Shown in pieces: positions 16,119-24,909 of a stretch of DNA of 64,000 nt. Under the pieces are notes generated by a model that was given only the letters and a program-made list of their open reading frames with translations, searched no databases and was not told where the DNA came from. Numbering within the stretch: position 1 is the first letter of the stretch; the number at the start of each line of letters is the position of its first letter. The DNA is taken from positions 1 through 64,000 of the forward strand of contig NZ_LQOM01000031.1 in NCBI RefSeq assembly GCF_002101595.1. The letters are read 5' to 3'. The translations under genes and the position numbers were made by a program. The stretch comes from Mycobacterium celatum. GTDB lineage: Bacteria; Actinomycetota; Actinomycetes; Mycobacteriales; Mycobacteriaceae.

Positions 16119-16324
16119 GAGGTTGTCTCCTCGTCGCGGACAAAGATGGCCTGCTCCGGACACGAGTGCGCGGCTTCGCGCACCTGCGATTCCTGATCCG
16201 GCGGAACGTCTTCGGTGACCGCCGAGGAATGCCCTTCGATGTCGTCGAGCACAAAGGAATCCGGGGCGATCATGGCGCACAGCGTGTGGCCCTGGCAGCG
16301 TTCCGGGTCGACCCGAACCTTCAC
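16115..16324 (-). CDS. 3Fe-4S-type ferredoxin, P450 partner
   Basis: A 69-residue ferredoxin with C10, C16 and C55 followed by P56, and histidine (H13) in the variable position (C-x2-H-x2-C...CP). It is directly upstream of the P450 with overlapping start and stop codons, and 10 bases downstream of the mycofactocin-type SDR. It differs from the two other small ferredoxins of the window at the variable residue (N and F there), which is thought to tune redox potential and partner choice. Confidence 0.92.
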   Translation of the reverse strand: MKVRVDPERCQGHTLCAMIAPDSFVLDDIEGHSSAVTEDVPPDQESQVREAAHSCPEQAIFVRDEETTS

Positions 16325-16334
16325 CGTATTCCCC

Positions 16335-17195
16335 TTACTTGCTGTAGTCGTACCACTTCAGGTAGCCGCCGGCGTCGACGCGCAACTGCACACCGGTGAC
16401 GTACCGCGCTTCGTCGGAGGCCAGCCACAACACCGCGTTGCTGATGTCTTCGGGTTCGACGAACGGAATCCGCATCGCCTGCTGGACACCGAAAACCGGC
16501 TCGGCGTCGGCGCGGGTCGGACTCTCCAGATCGGGCCGGAACGAGCGGTACATCGGCTCGCTCTGCAGCATCGGGGTGTTGGTGTTGGTCGGATGGATGA
16601 CGTTGGCCCGAATACCAAGCGGCGCAAGCTCGGTCGCCAGGTCGTGCACGTAGGTGGCTATCGCGCGCTTGGAGTGCACGTAGGCCATGCCGCCGGGGTC
16701 GGCGCCCGGGTTGTCCTTTTTGGCGGTGTCCATCAGTGCCGCGGTGGATCCGGTGGCGATGATCGAGGCGCCCTCGCCCAGGTGCGGTAACGCCACCTGG
16801 ATCGCGTTGATAGTGCCGACCAGGTTGGTGTTGATCACGTCGCACCAGGCCTGCAGCGGCGGTTGGCCCTTCATGCCCGCGACGCCGGCCTGCGCCACCA
16901 CGATGTCGAGCTTGCCGAATTCGGCCAGGCCGCTTTCCAATGCGGTGCGCAGTTGCGCGGCCTCTCGCACGTCGGCCTGCGCGATTACGACGCGCTGGCC
17001 GGTCTTCTCGATCAGCCGGGCGGTCTCGTCGAGGTCTTCCGGGCAGGCCATCGGATAGCCGATGGTCTCGATGTCATGGCATACGTCGACCGCGATGATG
17101 TCGGCGCCCTCTTCGGCCAGCCGCACCGCGTGGCTGCGACCCTGACCGCGCGCCGCGCCCGTGACGAATGCGACTTTGCCCTCAACACGTCCCAC
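16335..17195 (-). CDS. mycofactocin-coupled short-chain dehydrogenase
   Basis: A 286-residue SDR with the nucleotide motif TGAARGQG (12-19), S150, Y172 and K176 (YVHSK) as catalytic residues. After the second beta strand it has the insertion CHDIETIGYPMACPEDLDET (40-59). This insertion marks the SDR subfamily with tightly bound NAD whose electrons leave through the peptide-derived cofactor mycofactocin. The family oxidises alcohols or carveol-like and sterol-like hydroxyls. It is co-transcribed with the ferredoxin/P450 pair downstream and an SDR upstream (18-base gap), so it may oxidise the P450 product. Confidence 0.88.
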   Translation of the reverse strand: MGRVEGKVAFVTGAARGQGRSHAVRLAEEGADIIAVDVCHDIETIGYPMACPEDLDETARLIEKTGQRVVIAQADVREAAQLRTALESGLAEFGKLDIVVAQAGVAGMKGQPPLQAWCDVINTNLVGTINAIQVALPHLGEGASIIATGSTAALMDTAKKDNPGADPGGMAYVHSKRAIATYVHDLATELAPLGIRANVIHPTNTNTPMLQSEPMYRSFRPDLESPTRADAEPVFGVQQAMRIPFVEPEDISNAVLWLASDEARYVTGVQLRVDAGGYLKWYDYSK

Positions 17196-17213
17196 AAATT
17201 TTCCTTTCGATAC

Positions 17214-17915
17214 TTATGTGTTTCGACCGCCGTTGACGCCCAAGATCTGTCCGGTGATGTAGCCGGCCTCCTCGGAGATCAGGAAGGCGCAGGCGGCGGC
17301 GATGTCCTCCGGCTTGCCCATCCGGCGCACCGGCGTGGCGGCGATGTTCTTCTCGATGTCGCCCAGGAAGCCTTGTTCCTCGGCCTTGCGCAGCATCGGG
17401 GTGTCGATGAAGCCCGGTGGCACGGCGTTGACGGTGATGCCGTTGGGCCCGTACTCCAGCGCCAGCGACTTGGTGAGCCCGTTGACGGCAGACTTGGCCG
17501 CGACGTAGTGCGACATAAAGGGGACGCCGGAATGCGTGCTCGACGAGGAGATATTGACGATGCGGCCCCAGCCGGCCTCCAACATGTCCGGCAGCACCGC
17601 CTGGATCATGTGGAACACGCCGTTGAGGTTGACGTCGATGATGCGCTGCCAGTCCTCGAACTTGATGTGGGTGAACCGCTTGAACCCGTCGAGGCCCGCG
17701 GCGTTGACCAGGACGGTGACTGGGCCGAGTTGCTCGCGGATGGGCGACAGCGCGGCGTCGATCTGCGAGCGGTCGGTGACGTCCGCGGTGAACGCGTGCT
17801 CGGTCTCCGAGGGTTTCAAATCGATGGTGGCCACGCGGAGGCCGTCTTTGCGCAGCCGCTGCGCGATGGCCAGCCCGATGCCCGATCCCCCACCGGTGAC
17901 GACGGCGGTCCTCAT
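17214..17915 (-). CDS. short-chain dehydrogenase (FabG-like)
   Basis: A 233-residue classical SDR: TGGGSGIG (7-14), NAAG (71-74), catalytic S123-S125 region, Y137 and K141. It ends GVNGGRNT. The start is ATG at 17915. The longer frame upstream runs through the promoter region and is rejected because homology begins at MRTAVVTGGG. It would act as a 3-oxoacyl or hydroxysteroid-type dehydrogenase; the substrate is not known. First gene of the minus-strand unit divergent from the aldehyde dehydrogenase/mce operon, with an imperfect operator 54 bases upstream. Confidence 0.88.
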   Translation of the reverse strand: MRTAVVTGGGSGIGLAIAQRLRKDGLRVATIDLKPSETEHAFTADVTDRSQIDAALSPIREQLGPVTVLVNAAGLDGFKRFTHIKFEDWQRIIDVNLNGVFHMIQAVLPDMLEAGWGRIVNISSSSTHSGVPFMSHYVAAKSAVNGLTKSLALEYGPNGITVNAVPPGFIDTPMLRKAEEQGFLGDIEKNIAATPVRRMGKPEDIAAACAFLISEEAGYITGQILGVNGGRNT

Positions 17916-17968
17916 GTCCAGACCGTGCCAGAGGCCGTCTCGATCACAAAGAATCTCCCTTCCGAATA

Positions 17969-17985
17969 TGAGAACCCTACTCTCA
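17969..17985. promoter_or_regulatory. candidate operator, degenerate GAGAA type (site 3)
   Basis: TGAGAAC-CCT-ACTCTCA. The outer five bases of each arm match and the inner two do not. It lies 54 bases upstream of the minus-strand SDR start. Spacing and outer arms match the better sites at 11739 and 42210. Confidence 0.45.
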
Positions 17986-18136
17986 CGCTGCGCGCTGTCG
18001 CAAGGCTCGACGGAAACCCTGTTTTGCCTGCGGAGACGTCGCGGAATCGGCGCAGGTGCCCGCTCGCCGAGTACGGCAGTCTCGTTTCTCCCGTTTTGTT
18101 GAATTCTCGAACGCTGAATGTATGATTCGCCGGGGA

Positions 18137-18153
18137 TGAGAATGAAATTATCC
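18137..18153. promoter_or_regulatory. candidate operator, degenerate GAGAAT type (site 4)
   Basis: TGAGAAT-GAA-ATTATCC, left half perfect and 5 of 7 symmetric positions. It ends 20 bases before the ATG of the aldehyde dehydrogenase gene, the same spacing as the perfect site before the amidohydrolase gene at 42249. It would place the 14.7-kb mce operon under the same regulator. A good ribosome-binding site (GAGGAGG) lies between it and the ATG. Confidence 0.5.
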
Positions 18154-18172
18154 ATGTGTCGAGGAGGCGGGA

Positions 18173-19681
18173 ATGCCAGCGCAGGACGCGGCAGCGACCA
18201 TCGCGGGTGCTGACGCGGGGAGCGAGACTGCCGGCGACCGAAGGCTGCTGATCGACGGTCGGCTCGTCACAGCCGACCGCACCTTCCCTTCGGTCAATCC
18301 GGCGACGGGCGACGTCCTCGGGTACGCGCCGGACGCGGGGGCTGAGGAAGCTCAGGCAGCGATCGCTGCGGCGCGCCGTGCATTCGACACCACAGACTGG
18401 TCGACCGACGTCGAGTTACGGATCCGCTGTCTGGACCAGTTGCATCAGGCGTTGCTCGACAACGCCGAGGAATTGCGAGCGCTGACTATCGCCGAGGTCG
18501 GCGCCACCCGTGCCCTGACCCAAGGAGCGCAACTCGACGAGCCGATCGGGATCGTCCGCTATTACGCCGATCTGCTGCGCACCTACCCGATGACCGAAGA
18601 GATCGGCGAGGTCGAGTCGCGCGGCATGCGTCACCACCGGTGGATCGAAAAGGAAGCGGCCGGGGTGGTCGGGGCCATCATCGCCTACAACTATCCCAAC
18701 CAGCTGGCGCTGGCCAAGCTGGCGCCCGCGCTGGCCGCCGGATGCACCGTGGTGCTCAAGGGCGCGCCGGACACGCCGCTGGTCACCCTGGCGCTCGGCG
18801 AGGTGATCGCCAACCACACCGACATCCCGCCCGGCGTAGTGAACGTGCTGACCTCCTCGGACCCTGCCGTCGGTGCCGCGCTGACCGCCAGCCCGGACGT
18901 CGACGTCATCACTTTCACCGGGTCGACCGCCACCGGCCGCAAGATCATGGCCGCGGCCAGCGAGACGGTCAAGCGGGTCTTCCTCGAGCTGGGCGGCAAG
19001 TCGGCGGCCATCATCCTCGACGACGCCGACTTCGCCACGGCCAGCATGTTCGCGGCATTTTCGATGGTCACCCACGCCGGGCAGGGCTGCGCCCTCACGT
19101 CCCGGCTGCTCGTTCCCAAGGCGCACCACGACGAGATCGTCGAGCTGATCGCGGCCAACTTCGCGAACGTCCGCCACGGCGATCCGGCCGACCCGAAAAC
19201 CTATATGGGCCCGCTGATCAGCGAGCGCCAGCGTGACAAGGTCGACGGCATGGTGCAGCGGGCCATCGCGGCGGGCGCCACTTTGGTCACCGGCGGCAAG
19301 AAACTCGATCCGGGCTACTTCTATTCACCGACCTTGCTGACCAACGTCGACCCCGACAGCGAGATCGCCCAGGAGGAGATTTTCGGCCCGGTGCTGGTCG
19401 TGATCGGGTTCGACGACGACGACGACGCCGTGCGCATCGCCAACAACTCCATCTACGGGCTGTCCGGCGCGGTGTTCAGCGCCGACGCGGACCGGGCGCT
19501 GGCGGTGGCCCGCCGGATCCGGACCGGAACCTTTTCGATCAACGGCGGCAACTACTTCGGCGCCAACAGCCCGTTCGGCGGCTTCAAGCAGTCGGGCATC
19601 GGGCGGGAGATGGGCGTGGCCGGGCTGGAGGAGTTCCTGGAGCGCAAGACCTTTGCCGCACCCGTTAAGGCGGCGGGATGA
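18173..19681 (+). CDS. aldehyde dehydrogenase, NAD(P)-dependent
   Basis: A 502-residue aldehyde dehydrogenase. The catalytic cysteine is C306 (HAGQGCALTS), the general base is E272 (FLELGGKS), and the oxyanion asparagine is N173 (AYNYP). The C-terminal FGGFKQSGIGRE segment is present. The length is full. It oxidises an aldehyde to the acid, which the CoA-transferase encoded next could activate. First gene of the operon that continues without promoter-sized gaps through mceF. It has a strong ribosome-binding site (GAGGAGG) before the ATG and overlaps the next gene by four bases. Confidence 0.93.
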   Translation: MPAQDAAATIAGADAGSETAGDRRLLIDGRLVTADRTFPSVNPATGDVLGYAPDAGAEEAQAAIAAARRAFDTTDWSTDVELRIRCLDQLHQALLDNAEELRALTIAEVGATRALTQGAQLDEPIGIVRYYADLLRTYPMTEEIGEVESRGMRHHRWIEKEAAGVVGAIIAYNYPNQLALAKLAPALAAGCTVVLKGAPDTPLVTLALGEVIANHTDIPPGVVNVLTSSDPAVGAALTASPDVDVITFTGSTATGRKIMAAASETVKRVFLELGGKSAAIILDDADFATASMFAAFSMVTHAGQGCALTSRLLVPKAHHDEIVELIAANFANVRHGDPADPKTYMGPLISERQRDKVDGMVQRAIAAGATLVTGGKKLDPGYFYSPTLLTNVDPDSEIAQEEIFGPVLVVIGFDDDDDAVRIANNSIYGLSGAVFSADADRALAVARRIRTGTFSINGGNYFGANSPFGGFKQSGIGREMGVAGLEEFLERKTFAAPVKAAG

Positions 19682-20883
19682 AACCGTTAGAAGGTATCCG
19701 TGTTCTTGAGGTCGCCATGTACGGGTTCGTCCCGTCGGCGGGCGCCGTGCTGGCCGAATGGGGCGCCGACGTGATCAAGGTCGAGCATGCAGTCACAGGC
19801 GACCCCCAGCGCGGGCTGCGTCAGACCGGCATGTTGCGCGTCGAGGGCGACCCCAACCCCAACATCGAGCACGCCAACCGCGCCAAGCGCAGCATCGGCC
19901 TGGACATGTCGGTGCCCGAAGGCAAGGACGTGCTGCTTGAGCTGGCCCGGCGTTCGGATGTGTTCCTGACCAGTTTCCTGCCGGGACACCGCAAGAAGTT
20001 CGGCATCGACGTCGACGACATCCGCGCGGTGAACCCGAAGATCATCTATGCGCGTGGCAGTGCGCTGGGGCCGCGCGGCGCCGAAGCGGAAAAGGGCGGC
20101 TACGACATGACCGCCTTCTGGTGCCGCGCCGGAACCGCCGCGACCATCACCCCGCCCGCAATGGAAGGGATGATCGGGCCGCCCGGACCGGCCTACGGCG
20201 ACACCATTTCCGGGACCAACCTCGCCGGCGGCATCGCCGCCGCACTGCTCAAGCGCGAACGCACCGGCGAGGCGTCGGTCGTCGACGTCTCGTTGTTGGG
20301 CAGCGGCCTGTGGTCACTGGGGCACACCGTCGCGTTGACCGTCCACCTCGGCCAGCGGATGGAGGCGTTTCCGCCCGGCGTGCACGGTTCGCCGATCAAC
20401 CCGCTCGTCGGCCTGTACGCGACGTCGGACAACCGCTACATCTCCTTCGTGATGATGCAGGCGTCCAAATTCTGGGCCGACGTCTGCCGGCACATCGATG
20501 CGCCCGAGCTCGCCGACGACCCCCGGTTCGCCACGGACGAGAAGATCGCCGCCAACACCGCGGAGGCCGTGGAGATCCTGTCCAAGGTGATGGCCACCCG
20601 CACGCTCGCGGAATGGAGCGAACGCTTCGCGACGCTGTCCGGGCCGTGGGCGCCGGTGCAGGACACCCTGCAAGCGGCCGCCGACGCACAGATCCGGGCC
20701 AACGAATATATGGTGCAGGCCGGCGAACTCGAGTTGGTCGCCAACCCGGTGCAATTCGACGTCGCGGCACCCACAACAGGCCCGGCGCCCGGGTTCGCCG
20801 AACAGACCGACGACATCTTGATGGAACTCGGATACGACTGGGACCGCATTATCGAGCTCAAGACGGCCGGCGCCGTCACATAA
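19678..20883 (+). CDS. CaiB/BaiF-type (class III) CoA-transferase or racemase
   Basis: A 401-residue family III CoA-transferase/alpha-methylacyl-CoA racemase-like protein. The N-terminal LEGIRVLEVAMYG and AEWGADVIKVEH segments are typical of the Rossmann-like large domain. The likely catalytic aspartate is D143 in GGYDMTAFW. Such enzymes move CoA between acids or epimerise methyl-branched acyl-CoAs. Overlap with the aldehyde dehydrogenase (ATGA) makes activation of its acid product the simplest role. It sits 13 bases before the next gene in the same operon. Confidence 0.88.
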   Translation: MKPLEGIRVLEVAMYGFVPSAGAVLAEWGADVIKVEHAVTGDPQRGLRQTGMLRVEGDPNPNIEHANRAKRSIGLDMSVPEGKDVLLELARRSDVFLTSFLPGHRKKFGIDVDDIRAVNPKIIYARGSALGPRGAEAEKGGYDMTAFWCRAGTAATITPPAMEGMIGPPGPAYGDTISGTNLAGGIAAALLKRERTGEASVVDVSLLGSGLWSLGHTVALTVHLGQRMEAFPPGVHGSPINPLVGLYATSDNRYISFVMMQASKFWADVCRHIDAPELADDPRFATDEKIAANTAEAVEILSKVMATRTLAEWSERFATLSGPWAPVQDTLQAAADAQIRANEYMVQAGELELVANPVQFDVAAPTTGPAPGFAEQTDDILMELGYDWDRIIELKTAGAVT

Positions 20884-20896
20884 ATCGGGGGACTCG

Positions 20897-22072
20897 ATGC
20901 CGCACGTCGCTGCGATTGGTACCTACCTGCCGGGCTGGGGAGCGCCCCACCGGCGGGTGGCCGGTGACGACGAGGACGCCATCACGCTGGCCGTCGAGGC
21001 GGGCCGCGCAGCGTTGAGCGGTGGCGGTGCGGTGGAACGGGTCGTCGTGGTCAGCCGATGTCTGCCGCTGACCGAAAGCAGTAACGCGGCGGTGCTGCTG
21101 GCCGGGCTGGGCCTGGATCCCGAACTGGAAGTCGACGAACGGCTCGGCGGGGCGCCGGCGACGCTGGACGCGTTGAGCTCCGCGCGGCCGCGCACGCTGA
21201 TCATCGGGATGGATCTCGATCCGGCCGGCGCGGCGGCGGTGCTGACGGCCGAAGAGGGTTTGCACGTGCGAACCGCCGCCCGCATTGCCCGCAGCCTGCC
21301 AGTGCGGACCCGCAACGCTGTTGGGGTGGTGCACGATTACGGCGACCCGCGGTTGCTGCAGCAACGCGGGGTGGTGGCCTCGCTGGAGGCGGCCTGGGTC
21401 GACACTCCGCTGGCGGTCGCCGGTGTGGAGCACGAGCAGGCGCTCGAGCTGTCCGCCGGACAGCAGCCGCGGCTACCCACGGTCGGGGCAAGCTCGGGGC
21501 TGTTCGCGCTTGCCGACATGGCACAGTCGCAGATCACTGGGCGGCTGGTGGGCGTCGAGCAGGCCAGCCTGTCCGGGATCACCGTGGTCGGCGGGGCGGC
21601 CCGCATCTACCGCCATCAGCCGCCCGCCCGCGCGATGCCCGAGACGACCTTCATCGCCGGCACCGATCTGGCGATTTCGCTGGCCGCCTACGAGCGGGCA
21701 TTCGAGGCCAAAGTGCGCTGGGAGGCAGGCAAATACGCCGACAGCGACGACTTGGACTTTCCGCCGCGTTACCGGGTCGGCGACGACGGCGCGCTGGCAA
21801 CCGATTACGAACTGGTGCCGCTGCCGCGTACCGGCACGGTGTACACCGCCGTCTCGGTGCACATGCCGGTGCCCGGTCTGCGGACGCCGTATGCGCTGGT
21901 GATTGTCGAGCTCGACGAGTGCAGCGTGCGCGCGCTGGTAAAGGTGACCGGCGCCGAACCCGACACCGTTCGGATCGGCGACCGCGGCCGGTTGGTACTG
22001 CGCCGCATTGCGGTACGGTCGGGCGTTCCCGACTACGGTTATGCCTTCGAACCCGAGGAGGCGGCGGCGTGA
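20897..22072 (+). CDS. HMG-CoA-synthase-like protein fused to a DUF35-type OB-fold, catalytic cysteine missing
   Basis: A 391-residue protein. Residues 1-250 follow the fold of archaeal-type HMG-CoA synthase/KAS III (GTYLPGWG at 8-15, GDDEDAITLAVEAGRAAL at 23-40). The segment where the synthase cysteine should lie reads ERLGGAPATL (81-90), with no cysteine. Residues about 265-391 resemble the OB-fold half of DUF35 proteins but lack the four zinc-ribbon cysteines. It overlaps the thiolase gene by four bases (GTGA). In archaea a thiolase, an HMG-CoA synthase and a DUF35 protein form one complex. This fusion plus the next thiolase recalls that arrangement, possibly with a structural rather than catalytic synthase part. 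Confidence 0.75.
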   Translation: MPHVAAIGTYLPGWGAPHRRVAGDDEDAITLAVEAGRAALSGGGAVERVVVVSRCLPLTESSNAAVLLAGLGLDPELEVDERLGGAPATLDALSSARPRTLIIGMDLDPAGAAAVLTAEEGLHVRTAARIARSLPVRTRNAVGVVHDYGDPRLLQQRGVVASLEAAWVDTPLAVAGVEHEQALELSAGQQPRLPTVGASSGLFALADMAQSQITGRLVGVEQASLSGITVVGGAARIYRHQPPARAMPETTFIAGTDLAISLAAYERAFEAKVRWEAGKYADSDDLDFPPRYRVGDDGALATDYELVPLPRTGTVYTAVSVHMPVPGLRTPYALVIVELDECSVRALVKVTGAEPDTVRIGDRGRLVLRRIAVRSGVPDYGYAFEPEEAAA

Positions 22073-23238
22073 GGCGAGTGGCCATCGTCGGCGCCGGCAT
22101 GACGCCGTTCGCCGAGCACTTCGCGCTGGGCATCAAAGACCTGCTGCCGATGGCGTTCGCGGACTGCGCGGCCAGCGTCGACAAGGGTCTGGCCAAGCGC
22201 GATCTGCAGGCCGCCTGGTTCGGCGCAATGGGCACCACCGACGGATTCCCGTCCGGTATTCTTGCCGACACCCTCGGGCTGCCCGACCTTCCGGTCACCC
22301 GGGTGGAGAACTCCTGCGCCACCGGCAACGACGCCGTGCGCAACGCGCTCTTCGGGGTCGCATCTGGTGCGTTCGACGTCGTACTGGTCATGGGCGCCGA
22401 TAAGCTCCGCGAGACCGCGTCGAAGGACCTGCTGTGGGAGTGGGAGGCGATGGCTCGCGACATGGCGTGGGACTATCCGCTGGGCTTGGTAGCGCCCGCC
22501 GGATTCGCTTTGCATGTCGCGCGTTACCTGCACGAGTCGGCCGCCACCAAAGAGCATATGGCGATGGTGGCTGTCAAGAACCACCGTCACGGGGTCAACA
22601 ATCCCAAGGCGCGGTTGCGTTTTGAGATCACTATTGAGCAGGCGTTGAACGCGCCGACCGTGGTCAGCCCGTTCGGCCTCTACGATTGCGCGCCGCAGAG
22701 CGACGGCGCGGCCGCGCTGGTGCTCGCCGCCGAGGACGTGGTCGACCGCTTCACCGACCGGCCGGTGTGGATCCGGGGCGTCGGCCTGGGGTTGGATTCG
22801 GTAATGCATCAGCACAAGCCGGATATGACGACCTTCCCGGCCAGTGTTCGCGCCGCCAAACGCGCGTTCGCAATGGCGGGCTTGACGCCGTCGGATGTGC
22901 ATGTCGCCGAAGTCCACGACTACTTCACCGGGATCGAGCTGATCAGCTACGAAGACCTGGGATTCGCCGAACGATTCGGCGCGCACAAACTCGTCGAGGA
23001 GGAAGTCACCAGCGTCGGCGGCGCGTTGCCGGTGAACCCGAGCGGCGGCCTGAAGTCGAAGGGTCACCCGCCCGGGGCCACCGGGGTGGCGCAGTGCGTT
23101 GAGCTGTTCGAGCAGCTGCGCGGCGAGGCGGTCAACCAGGTCGACGGCGCGCGGATTGGCTTGGCGCACAACATCGGTGGTCCGACAGCGGTTTCGGCCG
23201 TCACGATTCTGGAAGGACCGGGGACCGATGGGATTTAG
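22069..23238 (+). CDS. thiolase/SCPx-type acyl-CoA acyltransferase
   Basis: A 389-residue thiolase-fold protein. It keeps the nucleophile cysteine (C83 in NSCATGND) and the base histidine (H333 in GHPPGATG). The C-terminal cysteine motif is replaced by HNIGGPTA, as in lipid-transfer/SCPx thiolases. HDYFTG (283-288) is typical of that group. It should cleave a 3-oxoacyl-CoA, likely with a bulky or branched substrate. The GTG start overlaps the previous stop (GTGA), which excludes the longer upstream frame. Its own 3' end overlaps yrbEA by 11 bases, directly tying beta-oxidation to the transporter. Confidence 0.88.
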   Translation: MRRVAIVGAGMTPFAEHFALGIKDLLPMAFADCAASVDKGLAKRDLQAAWFGAMGTTDGFPSGILADTLGLPDLPVTRVENSCATGNDAVRNALFGVASGAFDVVLVMGADKLRETASKDLLWEWEAMARDMAWDYPLGLVAPAGFALHVARYLHESAATKEHMAMVAVKNHRHGVNNPKARLRFEITIEQALNAPTVVSPFGLYDCAPQSDGAAALVLAAEDVVDRFTDRPVWIRGVGLGLDSVMHQHKPDMTTFPASVRAAKRAFAMAGLTPSDVHVAEVHDYFTGIELISYEDLGFAERFGAHKLVEEEVTSVGGALPVNPSGGLKSKGHPPGATGVAQCVELFEQLRGEAVNQVDGARIGLAHNIGGPTAVSAVTILEGPGTDGI

Positions 23239-24040
23239 AGAGACGATGGATCGGTGGTCGCCGGGTATCTCGGTGCCCCGCAACTTCTCTGGGCCGATGC
23301 AGGCCGTCGGCGGTTTGTTTGCGATGTCGGCGGACGCGGTGAAATTCGCGTTTCGCCGGCCGTTCTTCTGGAAGGAGTTCCTGGAGCAGTCGTGGTTTAT
23401 CGCCCGGGTTTCATTGGCGCCAACGCTGTTGGTGGCCATTCCCTTTACCGTGCTGGTGAGCTTTACCCTCAACATCTTGTTGCGTGAACTCGGTGCCGCC
23501 GACCTGTCCGGCGCGGGTGCCGCATTCGGCGCCGTCACTCAGGTCGGCCCGATTGTGACGGTGCTGATCGTGGCCGGCGCCGGCGCCACTGCGATCTGTG
23601 CGGATTTGGGCTCGCGAACTATCCGCGAGGAGATCGACGCGATGGAGGTATTGGGCATCAACCCCGTGCAGCGGTTGGTGACCCCGCGCATGCTGGCCTC
23701 GGGGCTGGTGGCGCTGCTGCTGAACAGCCTGGTGGTCATAGTCGGCATCCTGGGGGGCTACACGTTCTCGGTGTTCGTCCAGGACGTCAATCCCGGGGCT
23801 TTCGCCGCGGGCATCACATTGCTCACCGGTGTTCCCGAGGTGATCATTTCCTGTGTCAAGGCAATGCTTTTCGGCCTGATCGCCGGATTGGTCGCCTGCT
23901 ATCGCGGCCTGATCATCAGCGGTGGCGGCGCCAAGGCGGTTGGCAACGCGGTCAACGAAACCGTGGTCTATGCGTTCATGTCACTGTTCGTGGTCAACGT
24001 GGTGGTCACCGCGATCGGCATCAAGATGACGGCCAAGTGA
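23228..24040 (+). CDS. yrbEA: YrbE-type permease subunit A of the Mce transporter
   Basis: A 270-residue MlaE/YrbE family integral membrane protein, one of two permease subunits of an Mce lipid importer. There are about five hydrophobic segments (for example around TLLVAIPFTVLVSFTLNILL and ALLLNSLVVIVGILGGYTF). The family EIDAMEVLGINPVQRLVTPR loop contacts the ATPase. The ATPase MceG/Mkl is encoded elsewhere in mycobacterial genomes and is not in this window. ATG 23228 overlaps the thiolase end by 11 bases. Confidence 0.95.
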   Translation: MGFRETMDRWSPGISVPRNFSGPMQAVGGLFAMSADAVKFAFRRPFFWKEFLEQSWFIARVSLAPTLLVAIPFTVLVSFTLNILLRELGAADLSGAGAAFGAVTQVGPIVTVLIVAGAGATAICADLGSRTIREEIDAMEVLGINPVQRLVTPRMLASGLVALLLNSLVVIVGILGGYTFSVFVQDVNPGAFAAGITLLTGVPEVIISCVKAMLFGLIAGLVACYRGLIISGGGAKAVGNAVNETVVYAFMSLFVVNVVVTAIGIKMTAK

Positions 24041-24053
24041 GCGGGGGGATGGC

Positions 24054-24899
24054 ATGACGTTGCGAGCCGCCTACCCGCGGCTGTTCCGCCAATTGGAACG
24101 GCCGGTTGGCACGTTGGGGCGCATCGGAGACCACACCCTGTTTTACGGCAAGGCGCTCGCCGGGGCGCCCTTCGCGGCTGTGCACTACCGGCGGGAGGTC
24201 ATTCGTCTCATCGCCGAAATCAGCATGGGTGCCGGCACGTTGGCGATGATCGGCGGCACGGTGGTGATCGTCGGATTCTTGACGCTGGCCGCCGGCGGCA
24301 CACTGGCGGTGCAGGGCTACAGCTCGCTGGGCAACATCGGGATCGAGGCGTTGACTGGGTTCTTGGCGGCGTTCATCAACGTCCGGATCTCTGCGCCGGT
24401 GGTTGCCGGTATCGGTTTGGCCGCCACGTTCGGCGCCGGCGTCACCGCGCAACTGGGCGCGATGCGGATCAGCGAGGAAATCGACGCACTGGAAGCCATG
24501 GCGATCCGCCCGGTTTCCTATTTGGTAAGCACCCGGATCTTGGCTGGGTTGATCGCGATCACCCCGTTGTATTCCATCGCGGTCATCTTGTCGTTTGTCG
24601 CAAGCCAATTCACCACGGTGTTCTTGTTCGGGCAGTCCGCTGGGCTCTACAATCACTACTTCAACACGTTCCTGAACCCGATCGACTTGCTGTGGTCATT
24701 CCTGCAGGCGGTGTTGATGGCATTGACGATCTTGTTGATCCATACGTACTTCGGCTATTTCGCCTCTGGCGGACCCTCGGGCGTCGGCGTGGCAGTGGGC
24801 AACGCGGTCCGCACGTCGCTGATCGTCGTTGTGTCGGTGACCCTGCTGGTCTCGCTGTCCATTTACGGCTCCAACGGCAACTTCAATCTATCTGGCTAG
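24054..24899 (+). CDS. yrbEB: YrbE-type permease subunit B of the Mce transporter
   Basis: A 281-residue second permease subunit, MlaE/YrbE fold, with the conserved EEIDALEAMAIRPVSYLVSTR cytoplasmic loop. It has hydrophobic segments near TLAMIGGTVVIVGFLTLAAG, NVRISAPVVAGIGLAATFG and the C-terminal TSLIVVVSVTLLVSLSIYG. It is 13 bases downstream of yrbEA and 10 bases before mceA, with a G-rich ribosome-binding region before each. Both permeases together form the membrane channel onto which the six Mce proteins dock. Confidence 0.95.
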   Translation: MTLRAAYPRLFRQLERPVGTLGRIGDHTLFYGKALAGAPFAAVHYRREVIRLIAEISMGAGTLAMIGGTVVIVGFLTLAAGGTLAVQGYSSLGNIGIEALTGFLAAFINVRISAPVVAGIGLAATFGAGVTAQLGAMRISEEIDALEAMAIRPVSYLVSTRILAGLIAITPLYSIAVILSFVASQFTTVFLFGQSAGLYNHYFNTFLNPIDLLWSFLQAVLMALTILLIHTYFGYFASGGPSGVGVAVGNAVRTSLIVVVSVTLLVSLSIYGSNGNFNLSG

Positions 24900-24909
24900 G
24901 GGAGGGGAC

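Noticed and set aside
18060..18125. ATTCTC...GAAT segment in the divergent region before the aldehyde dehydrogenase gene
   Set aside because: Arms are only four bases and spacing differs; likely chance near a real site at 18137.
18640..19236. Alternate-frame open stretch inside the aldehyde dehydrogenase
   Set aside because: Arg/Gly/His-rich shadow of a clearly coding frame.
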